From: JAVJUV01 sp047314965 | Lineage (GTDB): Bacteria; Pseudomonadota; Alphaproteobacteria; Rhodobacterales; Rhodobacteraceae | DNA: 64,000 bases | Assembly (NCBI RefSeq): GCF_047314965.1 | Contig: NZ_JBLBVK010000050.1 | Span: forward strand, 56,405-120,404 | Direction of reading: 5' to 3' | In this document: positions 52,468-61,213 of the stretch, in pieces | Position numbering within the stretch: position 1 is the first letter of the stretch | Layout: every line of letters begins with the position of its first letter | Translations under genes and position numbers: made by a program | Notes under the pieces: generated by a model | What the model was told of the DNA's origin: nothing | Seen by the model: the letters and a program-made list of their open reading frames with translations, nothing else | Databases searched by the model: none

Positions 52468-52498
52468 TGCCGGAGCCGACTTTACGCCGGCTCCGGCA
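52468..52498 (+). other. Intergenic hairpin between tctC and tctB
   Basis: TGCCGGAGCCG (52468-52478) and CGGCTCCGGCA (52488-52498) form a perfect 11 bp stem with a 9 nt loop, 6 nt after the tctC stop. No T tract. Fifth example in the window of a hairpin placed directly behind a binding-protein gene. Confidence 0.78.
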
Positions 52499-52513
52499 AA
52501 CCTCCAGCACACC

Positions 52514-53080
52514 ATGACCAACACCGATCAACCCGACGTCAAGTTTGAGGGAGAGGAAGCCGGATCCGGCTTTGCCTCTCCCACTCTCGATCTGATCGCC
52601 TCGGCGGTCCTGATCGCGATTTCACTGGTCATCATGGCCGCGTCTGTCGCGCTTCCGGTCCCCGGCGCACTCACCACCGCGCCCGGTCTTCTGCCCTTCA
52701 TCGTGGCGGCGTCACTCTTGCTCATGGCCCTTGGACTTGGCGCCTCGGCATTGGCCCGGCGCCGCAGCGGCATCCACCTGCCGGCTTTCTCGGACCGGGA
52801 CCTCGGCACCGACCTGCGATCGCTCCTGCTCGCCATCGCCGTCGCGGTCTATATCGCGGCACTCCAGTTTCTGGCCTTTCAATACATCTTCTCCGTGTTT
52901 GGCACGACGCTTCGCCTGACAGCGTTCGAACCGGCGACGATCATTGCACTTGCAGCGATCATCCATGTCAGCTGGCGGGGCCCGATCTGGATCACCGTCG
53001 CTGTGAGCGTCACATGGACGGTCATCCTGTCACTGGTCTTTCAGCTGATCTTCCGCATTCCCCTGCCGGGGAGCTTCTAG
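52514..53080 (+). CDS. tctB: Tripartite tricarboxylate transporter, small subunit TctB
   Basis: 188 aa with four to five predicted helices (LIASAVLIAISLVIMAAS first). Start 52514 (MTNTDQPDV) was chosen because the longer frame reads into tctC and its hairpin. TctB identity rests on position between tctC and tctA, size and hydrophobic profile. Its stop abuts the tctA ATG. Confidence 0.85.
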   Translation: MTNTDQPDVKFEGEEAGSGFASPTLDLIASAVLIAISLVIMAASVALPVPGALTTAPGLLPFIVAASLLLMALGLGASALARRRSGIHLPAFSDRDLGTDLRSLLLAIAVAVYIAALQFLAFQYIFSVFGTTLRLTAFEPATIIALAAIIHVSWRGPIWITVAVSVTWTVILSLVFQLIFRIPLPGSF

Positions 53081-54583
53081 ATGATCGACGGACTTCTGCT
53101 GGCGCTTTCACCAAGCCTGCTTTTCATGACCCTTGCCGGGGTCTGCCTTGGAATAATCTGGGGCGCCCTGCCCGGCCTTTCGACCACTATGGCGATGGGC
53201 CTTCTGATCGGCCTCTCGGCCGGGATGAGCCAGGATGTCGCCATTTCCTTCATGCTGGGGGTCTACACAGGCAGCGTGTTCGGCGGCGCGATCTCGGCGG
53301 TTTTGATCAATATCCCCGGAACGCCCGACGCAGTGCCGACGATGATCGAAGGGCATCAACTGGCACAGCGCGGCGAAGGCGGCCAGGCTCTTGGAATGGC
53401 CATCGCTTCGTCCTTCATCGGCGGTGGTATCGGGATCATTCTTCTCATCATGTTCATTCCACTGATCCTGACCTTTGCCCTGAATTTCAAATCGTGGGAG
53501 ATGTTCTGGCTCTCCGTGATCGGAATCATGGTCGCAGGCACCATGGCGGCGGGGTCAATGCCCCTGAAAGGCTGGATCGCAGGTTGGCTCGGCATGCTCG
53601 TCGCGTTCGTTGGGCTGGACGAAATCCACGGCGTTCCGCGCTTCACCTTCGACTCATTCGCTCTGTTCGACGGGATATCCTATGTGGCAGTCCTGATCGG
53701 GCTGTTCGGTCTGGCCGAGATCCTGCGCACCCTGCCCAACAAGGAACTGCCCACGATTCCATCAGAGGTGGGGCGCGTCTTCCCGCCATTCCGTCTCCTG
53801 GCGAAATACTCGCCCGCGGCTGCGCGTTCCGGCATACTCGGCACCTTCATCGGAGCGATCCCCGGCGCAGGAGCGAACGTCGCCTCCTTCCTCGCGTATG
53901 ATATCGGGCGCCGTCGTGCGAAACCGGAGGAGCGCGAAAAGTGGGGCAAAGGCAGCTACCAGGCACTGGTCTGCGCCGAGACGGCAAACAACGCCAACAT
54001 CGGCGGATCGATGTTGCCAACCCTCGCACTCGGCATTCCGGGCAACGCGGCGGCGGCGGCACTTCTGGCCGCGCTCACACTGAAGAACGTCGTGGTTGGC
54101 CCGACGATTGAGCTCGACCATCCCGGCCTGATCTACTTCATCTACGCCTCCCTCATCGTGGCGAACTTCCTGATGTATCTGGCCGCTTTCGCCCTTATCG
54201 CGCCTTGCGTAAAACTCTTCAGCCTGCCGCGCGGCATTCTTATGCCGTTGATCCTGCCGGTGTGCATCATCGGAGCCTATTCCGTGAAACTCTCTATGTT
54301 CGACGTCTGGATCATGTTTGTGTCCGGTCTCGTCGGCTGGCTGTTCACGGTCTTCAAGTTCCCGGTGGCGCCTATCGTGCTGGGCGTCATCCTCGCGCCC
54401 CTTGCAGACGAGAACCTGCGCCGGTCGCTGCTCATTTTCGAAGACAAGACAATAGGCTTCATCCTGTCGCAATGGATCGGCACCTTCCTGATGCTAGCAG
54501 TGCTGTTCGTCGTGCTCGAAGGCGCGCTCCGCGTCTTCCGAAGCGCCCATAAGCGTCCGGACGAGTTGTTGTCCGACCAATGA
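53081..54583 (+). CDS. tctA: Tripartite tricarboxylate transporter, large permease TctA
   Basis: 500 aa, about 12 helices. GALPGLSTTMAMGLLIGLS near residue 28, GGAISAVLINIPGTPDA and LPTLALGIPGNAAAAALLAAL are the paired family motifs. Second TctA of the window; here the order is C-B-A, while the first operon is B-A-C. Confidence 0.95.
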   Translation: MIDGLLLALSPSLLFMTLAGVCLGIIWGALPGLSTTMAMGLLIGLSAGMSQDVAISFMLGVYTGSVFGGAISAVLINIPGTPDAVPTMIEGHQLAQRGEGGQALGMAIASSFIGGGIGIILLIMFIPLILTFALNFKSWEMFWLSVIGIMVAGTMAAGSMPLKGWIAGWLGMLVAFVGLDEIHGVPRFTFDSFALFDGISYVAVLIGLFGLAEILRTLPNKELPTIPSEVGRVFPPFRLLAKYSPAAARSGILGTFIGAIPGAGANVASFLAYDIGRRRAKPEEREKWGKGSYQALVCAETANNANIGGSMLPTLALGIPGNAAAAALLAALTLKNVVVGPTIELDHPGLIYFIYASLIVANFLMYLAAFALIAPCVKLFSLPRGILMPLILPVCIIGAYSVKLSMFDVWIMFVSGLVGWLFTVFKFPVAPIVLGVILAPLADENLRRSLLIFEDKTIGFILSQWIGTFLMLAVLFVVLEGALRVFRSAHKRPDELLSDQ

Positions 54584-54598
54584 CAAAAGGAACCAGGA

Positions 54599-55723
54599 AT
54601 GCAGGAGCGTAAGGAAATCGGCCTGGCCATCGTCGGCTGCGGCACCATAGGACGAATTCGTGCGGAGCTTGCCCGCGCCTACCCGGGGGTCGGCTGGATC
54701 GGCCTGTGCGACCTGAAGTCCGACATCGGCCAGAAACTTGCCGACGACGTGAAGGCCGATTTCTTCACCACGGATTTCCGCGAACTGCTCCGCCGTCCCG
54801 AAGTGACCGCGACGATCATCGCGACAGACGAGAACTTCCATTTCGACCCAACCATGCTGGCAGTCGAAATGGGCCATTCGCTCTTCATCGAAAAGCCCCT
54901 CGCCACCGACGCGCGGCAATCGGCGGAAATCCTCGGAGCGATCGAGGCGGCGGGGCTGGACGCAGTTATCGGCTATACACAGCGCTTCCGCCGCCGGTTC
55001 CTCGCCGTAAAGGAAAGGCTGATCACGGGACAAATCGGCGACGTCCACACCGTCGTCACCCGCGCCTTCATGAACCGCATGGTTCCGATTGCCACTGTCC
55101 GCCGCACCCAGGAGCGGGCAACACTGACACCGATGGTCGTCTCCGGCACTCACAGCCTCGATATGTCGCTTTGGCTGATGGAAGGGAAAAACCCGGTCAG
55201 CGTCTACGCGCAGTCGACCGACAAGGTCCTCGGCGAGTGGGGAACCAAGGACTCCACTCTCGGCATCTTCACGATGGACGACGGAACGATTTTCTCCATG
55301 AACATCTCCTGGGCCCTGCCCGAAGTCTGGCCGGGGGCGGTCTATGGCATCGAAATCGGCATCGTGGGGTCGCAGGGCGTGATCGACATCGAAGACACGC
55401 ACCGGGACCTCGTGATGGCGACCAATGTCGCGCAGGGTGCCGGATATGCCCCCGAAGGCTACAAGGCCCCCGAGCGTCACGTCGACTTCCTCACCAGCTA
55501 CCCGCCCGGCGATCTGCACGGGGGGCAGCTTTGGGGTCCGATGCGGGAAGAGACCAACGCCTGGTATCAGCGCCTGTACACCGGCGCCGCCACCCCACAC
55601 GCGACTGCGGCGGACGGGCACCGGAACCTGCTCCTGACCATGGCAATGGACCTTTCGGCAAAGCGTGGCACGGCCGTCGCCCTGCCGCCCGATCCGGGCG
55701 AACTGATGGATGAACTGACATGA
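54599..55723 (+). CDS. Gfo/Idh/MocA-family oxidoreductase
   Basis: 374 aa. Rossmann motif IVGCGTIGRIRAELA, family EKPLA at about residue 98, and GTHSLDMSLWLMEGKNP in the catalytic domain. Likely oxidises an acid or sugar brought in by the TTT system encoded just upstream (15 nt after tctA). The stop overlaps the next gene (ATGA). Confidence 0.9.
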   Translation: MQERKEIGLAIVGCGTIGRIRAELARAYPGVGWIGLCDLKSDIGQKLADDVKADFFTTDFRELLRRPEVTATIIATDENFHFDPTMLAVEMGHSLFIEKPLATDARQSAEILGAIEAAGLDAVIGYTQRFRRRFLAVKERLITGQIGDVHTVVTRAFMNRMVPIATVRRTQERATLTPMVVSGTHSLDMSLWLMEGKNPVSVYAQSTDKVLGEWGTKDSTLGIFTMDDGTIFSMNISWALPEVWPGAVYGIEIGIVGSQGVIDIEDTHRDLVMATNVAQGAGYAPEGYKAPERHVDFLTSYPPGDLHGGQLWGPMREETNAWYQRLYTGAATPHATAADGHRNLLLTMAMDLSAKRGTAVALPPDPGELMDELT

Positions 55724-56646
55724 TTGAACTCAAGTTCGGCGGCTATCAGGGCGACAAGTCCGTCCACACGCGCGGCGGACGCGTTCTTGCCGAGGCGGTG
55801 GCCGAGGAAACCAACGGTGAGGTCACTCTGACCTTCGACGAAAACATCGTCTCGCGCGGCCACAAGGCGGCCGACCTGCTTTCGATGACCGAAAGCGGAG
55901 AACTCGACGGCTGCTATTTCTCGTCAAGCTATCTCGCCAACCGTGTCCCGGAACTCGGCCTGTTCGACCAACACTTCGTCGTGCCCGACCGCCGCCGCGC
56001 CTACGCGCTTCTGGACGGCGCGCTGGGAGACCGGCTTCGCTCCGAGGTGGCGGCTGCCACTGGGTACGAAGTGCTTGGCTACTGGGACAACGGCCTCCGG
56101 CACATCTCAAGCGCAAGGCCGATCAGAAGCGTTGAGGATTGTCAGGGGCTGAAGATCCGCACGCTGGCGAACGAAGACCACCAGCGCGTGTTCCGCTCTC
56201 TCGGCTTCGATCCCAAGGCCATCGACGTCCGCGACCTGCCCGATGCGGTCAGGACAGGAAAGGTCGATGCGCAGGAGAACCCGCTGACCAATATCCTGAA
56301 CTTCAACCTGCACGAGTCGCACAGGCATATCCTGATGACGCGGCATCTCCTTGGCGTCGCCCTTGTGCTCTTCAACGCAGAACGTCTGAACAGCCTCACC
56401 CCCGAACATCGCGCCGGGCTCCAGCGGGCCGTCGACCGCGCATCGCAGGCGCAACGCCGCTTCGCCGAGGACGACGACGCGATCTGCAGCGCGGAATTGC
56501 GGGCCCAGGGCGTTGAAATTACCGAACTCGACGACGCCGGACGAGCGGCGTTCCGCGAAGCGACACGCGCCGAAGTGGAGATCACGCGCAGCCAGTTTTC
56601 GCCCGAGTGGCGGGAATTGTTTGACAAGGAACTGAGCGCGGCCTGA
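55720..56646 (+). CDS. TRAP-type solute-binding-like protein without signal peptide
   Basis: 308 aa. It aligns by eye with the mature part of DctP-family receptors: YQGDKSVHTRGGRVLAEAV at the N-terminus, GELDGCYFSSSYL, VEDCQGLKIRTLANEDHQRVFRSLGFDPKAID (ligand-Arg region) and VDAQENPLTNI. Translation starts at 55720 on an ATGA overlap with the previous gene; the first residues are already the first beta strand, so there is no export signal. No TRAP membrane genes are next to it. It may be a cytoplasmic binding or sensor protein for the pathway intermediate. Function unknown. Confidence 0.75.
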   Translation: MIELKFGGYQGDKSVHTRGGRVLAEAVAEETNGEVTLTFDENIVSRGHKAADLLSMTESGELDGCYFSSSYLANRVPELGLFDQHFVVPDRRRAYALLDGALGDRLRSEVAAATGYEVLGYWDNGLRHISSARPIRSVEDCQGLKIRTLANEDHQRVFRSLGFDPKAIDVRDLPDAVRTGKVDAQENPLTNILNFNLHESHRHILMTRHLLGVALVLFNAERLNSLTPEHRAGLQRAVDRASQAQRRFAEDDDAICSAELRAQGVEITELDDAGRAAFREATRAEVEITRSQFSPEWRELFDKELSAA

Positions 56647-56668
56647 ACCGCAAGACCGGAGGACCACC

Positions 56669-57922
56669 ATGACACAGGATCTGCCGAAACCGGATTACGC
56701 TAGGAACATGAAACTCCTTGGATATTCGGACCAGGGAGGACGTCCCGACGGCGTGCAAATCATGGTCAACAAGTGCCATGCAATCATCGGGCACATGTTC
56801 TCCGACGGCTTCAGCGTTGTCGACTGCCGCGATCCGCGCAATCCGAAACCCGTGGCCTATATCCCAGCTCCTCCCAACACCTGGAACATCCATCTGCAAA
56901 GCCACGAGGACCTGCTTCTGGTCATCAATGCCAAGAACATGTTCGCTTCCGCGGAATTCCAGAACGAGGAAGAGTACTACAAGGGCAAACTGGGCAAGAA
57001 GGTCGGCACGGCGGATGCAGCTTCCACGGACCGGAACTGGACGGCCGGCATGGCGGTCTACGACATCTCGAACCCGGCCGAACCGAAAAAGATCGGCTTC
57101 ATGAATGTCGAAGGCGGCGGCGTCCACCGGATCTGGTACGTAGGCGGACGTTGGGCCTATGCCTCTGTCCTGCTCGACGGATTCACCGACTACATTTTCG
57201 TGACCATAGACATGGCCGACCCGACGAACCCGAAAGAAGCCGGGCGCTACTGGTTGCCGGGAATGAACGCCGCGGCGGGCGAGGAACTGTCGGAGGATCA
57301 GGCTCGCGCGGGTCTGCATCATGCGATCGTTCATGGCGACACGGCCTATGGCGCATGGCGCGATGCCGGGCTGGTGATCATGGACGTCAAGGATCGCTCG
57401 AATCCCGAATTGATCGTGCATCGCAACTGGTCTCCGCCCTTCGGCGGCGGCACCCACAACGCCCTTCCCCTGCCCGACCGGAATCTTCTGGTCGTCGCCG
57501 ACGAGGCCGTACTGGATAATTGCGCCGACGGCATAAAACACATCTGGCTGTTCGACATTCGCGAGCCGTCAAATCCGGTCAGCATCTCGACCGTACCGCT
57601 TCCGGACGACGCCGACTACGTCAACAAGGGTGCGCATTTCGGCCCGCACAACATACACGAAAACCGGCCCGATGGACTGGTAAGCGATCAGCTCATCTTC
57701 GCCACGCAGCAAAACGCCGGCATCCGCGTCTATGACATTTCGAACGAATACCAACCCAAGGAAGTCGCCGCATTCGTGCCGCCGGAACCCCAGAGGCTCA
57801 TGGACCGCCGGCCCAACCGTACGAAGGTGATCCAGTCGACCGACATCTGGGTGTCGAAGGAAGGTCTGGCGTATGTGTCGGACTACAACGCCGGTCTCTA
57901 TATCGTCGAGTATACCGGCTGA
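56669..57922 (+). CDS. LVIVD-repeat beta-propeller protein
   Basis: 417 aa. Repeated blades end in patterns such as GMAVYDISNPAEPKKIGF, VTIDMADPTNPKEAGRY, LVIMDVKDRSNPELIVHRN, IWLFDIREPSNPVSIS and IRVYDISNEYQPKEV, as in LVIVD-repeat propellers. His-rich spots (LHHAIVH, GPHNIHENRP) could be a metal or substrate site. It has no signal peptide, which is less usual for the family. It ends the rightward run; a hairpin follows at 57929-57953. Activity not known. Confidence 0.82.
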   Translation: MTQDLPKPDYARNMKLLGYSDQGGRPDGVQIMVNKCHAIIGHMFSDGFSVVDCRDPRNPKPVAYIPAPPNTWNIHLQSHEDLLLVINAKNMFASAEFQNEEEYYKGKLGKKVGTADAASTDRNWTAGMAVYDISNPAEPKKIGFMNVEGGGVHRIWYVGGRWAYASVLLDGFTDYIFVTIDMADPTNPKEAGRYWLPGMNAAAGEELSEDQARAGLHHAIVHGDTAYGAWRDAGLVIMDVKDRSNPELIVHRNWSPPFGGGTHNALPLPDRNLLVVADEAVLDNCADGIKHIWLFDIREPSNPVSISTVPLPDDADYVNKGAHFGPHNIHENRPDGLVSDQLIFATQQNAGIRVYDISNEYQPKEVAAFVPPEPQRLMDRRPNRTKVIQSTDIWVSKEGLAYVSDYNAGLYIVEYTG

Positions 57923-57928
57923 TTTCCA

Positions 57929-57953
57929 ACGCCCGGCGGCAACCGCCGGGCGT
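57929..57953. terminator. Bidirectional hairpin between convergent genes
   Basis: ACGCCCGGCGG, loop CAA, CCGCCGGGCGT: a perfect 11 bp stem in the 51 nt between the LVIVD gene and the convergent hydroxyacid dehydrogenase gene. The flanking T run on either side is weak, but position and strength favour a shared terminator. Confidence 0.7.
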
Positions 57954-57973
57954 CTTCAATTCTCCTGAAAAAC

Positions 57974-58906
57974 TCAGCCGCGCATCACGCGACGCACATT
58001 CGCCGCCGCGACTTCGGCAATACGCCGGTTCGACTCCTTCGTCACCCCGGCAACATGAGGCGTGAGGATCAGATTATCGATTCCTTGGAACAGAGCGCAG
58101 ACCTCGGGCGTGATCGGCTCGACATCCAGCGTATCCAGCGCAGCTCCCGCAATCTGACCTGACCGCAACGCCTCCGCGCAATCCGCTTCGTTGACGATCC
58201 CGCCCCGCGCCGAATTGATCAGAACGGCTTCGGGTTTCATGCGCGCGAACTGCCGCTTGTCGATCAGATCGATGGTCTCGGGCAGTTTTGGACAATGAAG
58301 CGAGATGACATCCGCTTCCGCCACCAGATCATCCAGGCTGACCCGCCGCGCATGTTCCCATGCGGGATGATTGTCGGGCATCATGGCGTCGTAGGCGATC
58401 ACTTCCATTCCCATGCCGCGCGCCTTTTCGCCCACGACCTGACCAATGGACCCGAACCCCACAATTCCCATTACTCGACCGGCGATCTCCGTCGAACCCG
58501 CGAATTTCGGTCTGTCCCATGCACCGGCCACGACATCCGGCGTCGCGAAATAGGTCGGTCCCCGCAAAAGAACCATCGCCGTGGCGATCACGTATTCCGC
58601 AACCGAAACGGCATTCGCGCCAATCGACGGACAAACCTCGATCCCCCGCGCCTTGCACGCCTCGACATCGATGGTGTCAAGGCCGACGCCCATGCGCGCC
58701 ACGACCTTGAGGTTCGGCGCGGCGTCCAGAAGATCCACATCCACGCGCGTTCCATTGCGCACGACGATGGCCTTCGCACTGGCGATTTCGCGCTTCAACT
58801 CGTCCCGCTTGCTCCACAAATCGGGATCCCAGTGTGTGTCGAACTCGGCGATCAGCCCTTCGGCCACGCCTTTATCCATGAACTCGCTGATCAGCACGTC
58901 AGCCAT
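57974..58906 (-). CDS. D-isomer-specific 2-hydroxyacid dehydrogenase (SlcC-like)
   Basis: 310 aa. The NAD motif is VGFGSIGQVVGEKA; catalytic Arg, Glu and His lie in NSARGGIVNE, ALDTLDVEP and LTPHVAG. The N-terminus (VLISEFMDKGVAEGL, then DPDLWSKRDEL and VRNGTRVD) recalls (S)-sulfolactate dehydrogenase SlcC, but this is from memory and glycerate, phosphoglycerate or other 2-hydroxy acids remain possible. The start 58906 (MADVLISEF) has a GGAGAGG RBS. It follows cytochrome b561 by 37 nt. Confidence 0.88.
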   Translation of the reverse strand: MADVLISEFMDKGVAEGLIAEFDTHWDPDLWSKRDELKREIASAKAIVVRNGTRVDVDLLDAAPNLKVVARMGVGLDTIDVEACKARGIEVCPSIGANAVSVAEYVIATAMVLLRGPTYFATPDVVAGAWDRPKFAGSTEIAGRVMGIVGFGSIGQVVGEKARGMGMEVIAYDAMMPDNHPAWEHARRVSLDDLVAEADVISLHCPKLPETIDLIDKRQFARMKPEAVLINSARGGIVNEADCAEALRSGQIAGAALDTLDVEPITPEVCALFQGIDNLILTPHVAGVTKESNRRIAEVAAANVRRVMRG

Positions 58907-58943
58907 GCTTTGCCTCTCCTTGAAATGACGCGCGCCGAACCCG

Positions 58944-59660
58944 TTACAGGAACTCGCGCTCCTTGTTGTAAGGGTGTTCCATCCCGTAGCCATGCACCGC
59001 GCGATACCCGTCGTAACGACGCTCGAAGAATTCCATCACGACCCAGAACGCCAGGAACAAGAAAGGCAGTGCGAATACGATCTTGGCCAAGATCGGCATC
59101 GGGTATTGCATCAGTCCCGAACCGATAGCGCCCACGGCACAGAACAGCGTGAAATAACCCGCAGTCTTGTGATAAGCCTCGAAAATCCGCCGCCGCGTCG
59201 TGCGGCTGTAGTGATCTCCATGCCAGGTCGACGGATCATTCGGGTCGGCCTTGTTATAGTACTTCCCGCCATGAGTGCCGCGCATCAGACCGGCAACGAT
59301 CTGCACGACGGCAAGAATGACGGTCATGCTCCCCAGTATGGCGTGAACCGATCCGCTGAACCCGCCGCTGACAACCAGCGCCACCGTCACCCCGGCGAGC
59401 GTCAGAAACACCGCCAGAGAAAGCCCGTATTTATGCGTGCTGAACCACCACCATTCGATGTGCTTGATATGCACCTGCCGGCGCAGCCCGAACTCGGTCG
59501 GTCTCGGCTTGCCGTACCGGATAATGGTGATGCACAGCGGAACCAGAACCAACCATATGCTGACCATCAGGATCGCGTGATAGTTCCAGTGAATCTCGAT
59601 CGTCCGGCCAAGGAAATCGATATAGACCTCTTCCTTGATGTGGGGCATTTTTTCGAACAT
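58944..59660 (-). CDS. Cytochrome b561-family membrane protein
   Basis: 238 aa with about five to six helices. Histidines suited to heme b ligation occur in helix regions (HWNYHAILMVSIWLVLVP, HTGH-like SVHAILGS and YHKTAGYFTLF). The middle loop GTHGGKYYNKADPNDPSTW is typical of bacterial cytochrome b561 / DOMON-associated proteins. It would pass electrons across or into the membrane, perhaps from the dehydrogenase encoded downstream. First gene of a two-gene leftward operon. Confidence 0.78.
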   Translation of the reverse strand: MFEKMPHIKEEVYIDFLGRTIEIHWNYHAILMVSIWLVLVPLCITIIRYGKPRPTEFGLRRQVHIKHIEWWWFSTHKYGLSLAVFLTLAGVTVALVVSGGFSGSVHAILGSMTVILAVVQIVAGLMRGTHGGKYYNKADPNDPSTWHGDHYSRTTRRRIFEAYHKTAGYFTLFCAVGAIGSGLMQYPMPILAKIVFALPFLFLAFWVVMEFFERRYDGYRAVHGYGMEHPYNKEREFL

Positions 59661-59891
59661 TTGGGGCTCCCTCGCTGTCGTTTTTCGCGCCCCGGAGAGC
59701 GGGCATTTTCAGTCGCTTCAGTTTCAGTGACAGTCCATCAATAGAATACCGAAATACATGGATTTTTGCAACAGCAGGAGGCCCCAAAACACCTTGTTTT
59801 TCATTGAAAATTCGGCATTCTGGAGACGAAAAATCGACAGCTTCGATCCGATCCGGATCACGCTCTGGAAAACCACCGAAGGGAGCATGAG

Positions 59892-60761
59892 ATGACCAAA
59901 ACAGTCGGCGTGATCGGCCTGGGAAATATGGGGCGCGGAATTGCCAGGAACATCGCCAAAGCCGGCCACGAACTGATGGTTTGGGATGTCTCCGAGGCGG
60001 CCAGAAACGCCTTCGCGGAAACCGCCCGCATCGCCACTCCCGAAGAGATGGGCGCAGAGGCGGACATCGTGATTTTCGTGGTCCCCGGTTCAAAGGAAAT
60101 CGACACGATCCTTGACGGAATTCTCGAAAATGCGCGACCGGAACTGATCCTATGGGATTTCACGACATCCGATCCGGTCTACACCAAGCGCCTTGCCGCC
60201 CGCGCCGCAAAGGTCGGCATTCCCTACATGGATGCGGGCATGACCGGCGGAGGCGCGAAAGGCGCCGACGAAGGCACGATGACGTTGATGATCGGAGGCG
60301 AGCCGGACGTTTTGGAGCGCTCGCGGCCCGTGCTCGAATCCTGCGCCGGCACCCTGATCCATCTCGGCCCTTCCGGGGCCGGGCACACGATGAAGGTGGT
60401 CCACAACCTGATCACCCACACCAACTTCCTTGCCTGCTCCGAAGCCGGGCGGCTTGCCGAAGCCGCGGGCATCGATCTGGCCGACATGATCAAGGTTTTC
60501 AACGCCGGGAACGCGAGAAGCTTCATCTCGGAACGTCGCTTTCCCGATCACATCCTCTCCGAGACTTGGGACGGCCGATCCCGCATCTTCAATCTCCGCA
60601 AGGACGTCGGCATGGCGGTTGCCTTGTCCAAGGAACTTGGCAGCCCAATGCGGATCGGCCACCAGACCCTCGCCTGGCTCCAGGCCGCCGTGGATGCAGG
60701 CATGGAAGAGGAAGATTTCACGCGCCTGTACCCCATGCTCGACAAACTGGCCGAGAAATAA
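59892..60761 (+). CDS. NAD(P)-dependent 3-hydroxyacid dehydrogenase (HIBADH family)
   Basis: 289 aa. VGVIGLGNMGRGIARN at the N-terminus, the substrate loop YMDAGMTGGGAKGA and catalytic Lys in GAGHTMKVVHNLI (about residue 169). Paralogue of the gene at 39774-40634, with a different substrate loop (GGGAKGA against PISGTSLQ), so substrates likely differ. Transcribed alone, 231 nt from the divergent cytochrome b561 gene. Confidence 0.92.
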   Translation: MTKTVGVIGLGNMGRGIARNIAKAGHELMVWDVSEAARNAFAETARIATPEEMGAEADIVIFVVPGSKEIDTILDGILENARPELILWDFTTSDPVYTKRLAARAAKVGIPYMDAGMTGGGAKGADEGTMTLMIGGEPDVLERSRPVLESCAGTLIHLGPSGAGHTMKVVHNLITHTNFLACSEAGRLAEAAGIDLADMIKVFNAGNARSFISERRFPDHILSETWDGRSRIFNLRKDVGMAVALSKELGSPMRIGHQTLAWLQAAVDAGMEEEDFTRLYPMLDKLAEK

Positions 60762-61213
60762 GCGGGCATTCCGGTATTTCCGAGCATCTCTGCAAGCTTG
60801 AAATAGACAAATAATTCATTCTCCCGAAGCTTGCACCCACTTGCAATGCCGAGACCTGATATCGCATGTATTAGACAATATATTTTATAATTAAATCAAA
60901 CTGTTAACGTTCAATAATTTATGCAATTTATCAACCTCTTGACTGGAAATTCGGAACCAGAACAACCAATGAAGCTCCGAACACAAGAGCGGCACGCTAC
61001 GGGAATTCTGATGTGAATGTCGAACCATAAGAACTGTTGATTTTTCCGATTTTTTCCAAATTGAAGCGTCACAAAACTGTAATGCGCATTCATGGATCAA
61101 ACCGCCCAACCTCAAGCCAAAGCCTTTAAAACCATCGCAAGAACCTCTCGTAGGCCCTCCAATCTCTTAAGACTTGTCCCCGCCCCACGAAGCCCCGCCA
61201 ACGCTCCCACGCG
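60762..61213. other. AT-rich intergenic region, no gene seen
   Basis: 452 nt between convergent genes. From about 60795 to 61090 the DNA is clearly richer in A and T than the rest of the window (for example ATATATTTTATAATTAAAT near 60877-60895). A 74-codon frame on the minus strand (60891-61115) has no family features and a composition typical of chance frames. No terminator or repeat stands out. Confidence 0.5.

Noticed and set aside
60891..61115. 74-codon minus-strand frame in the AT-rich gap
   Set aside because: No RBS-like sequence or recognisable domain; composition fits a chance frame.
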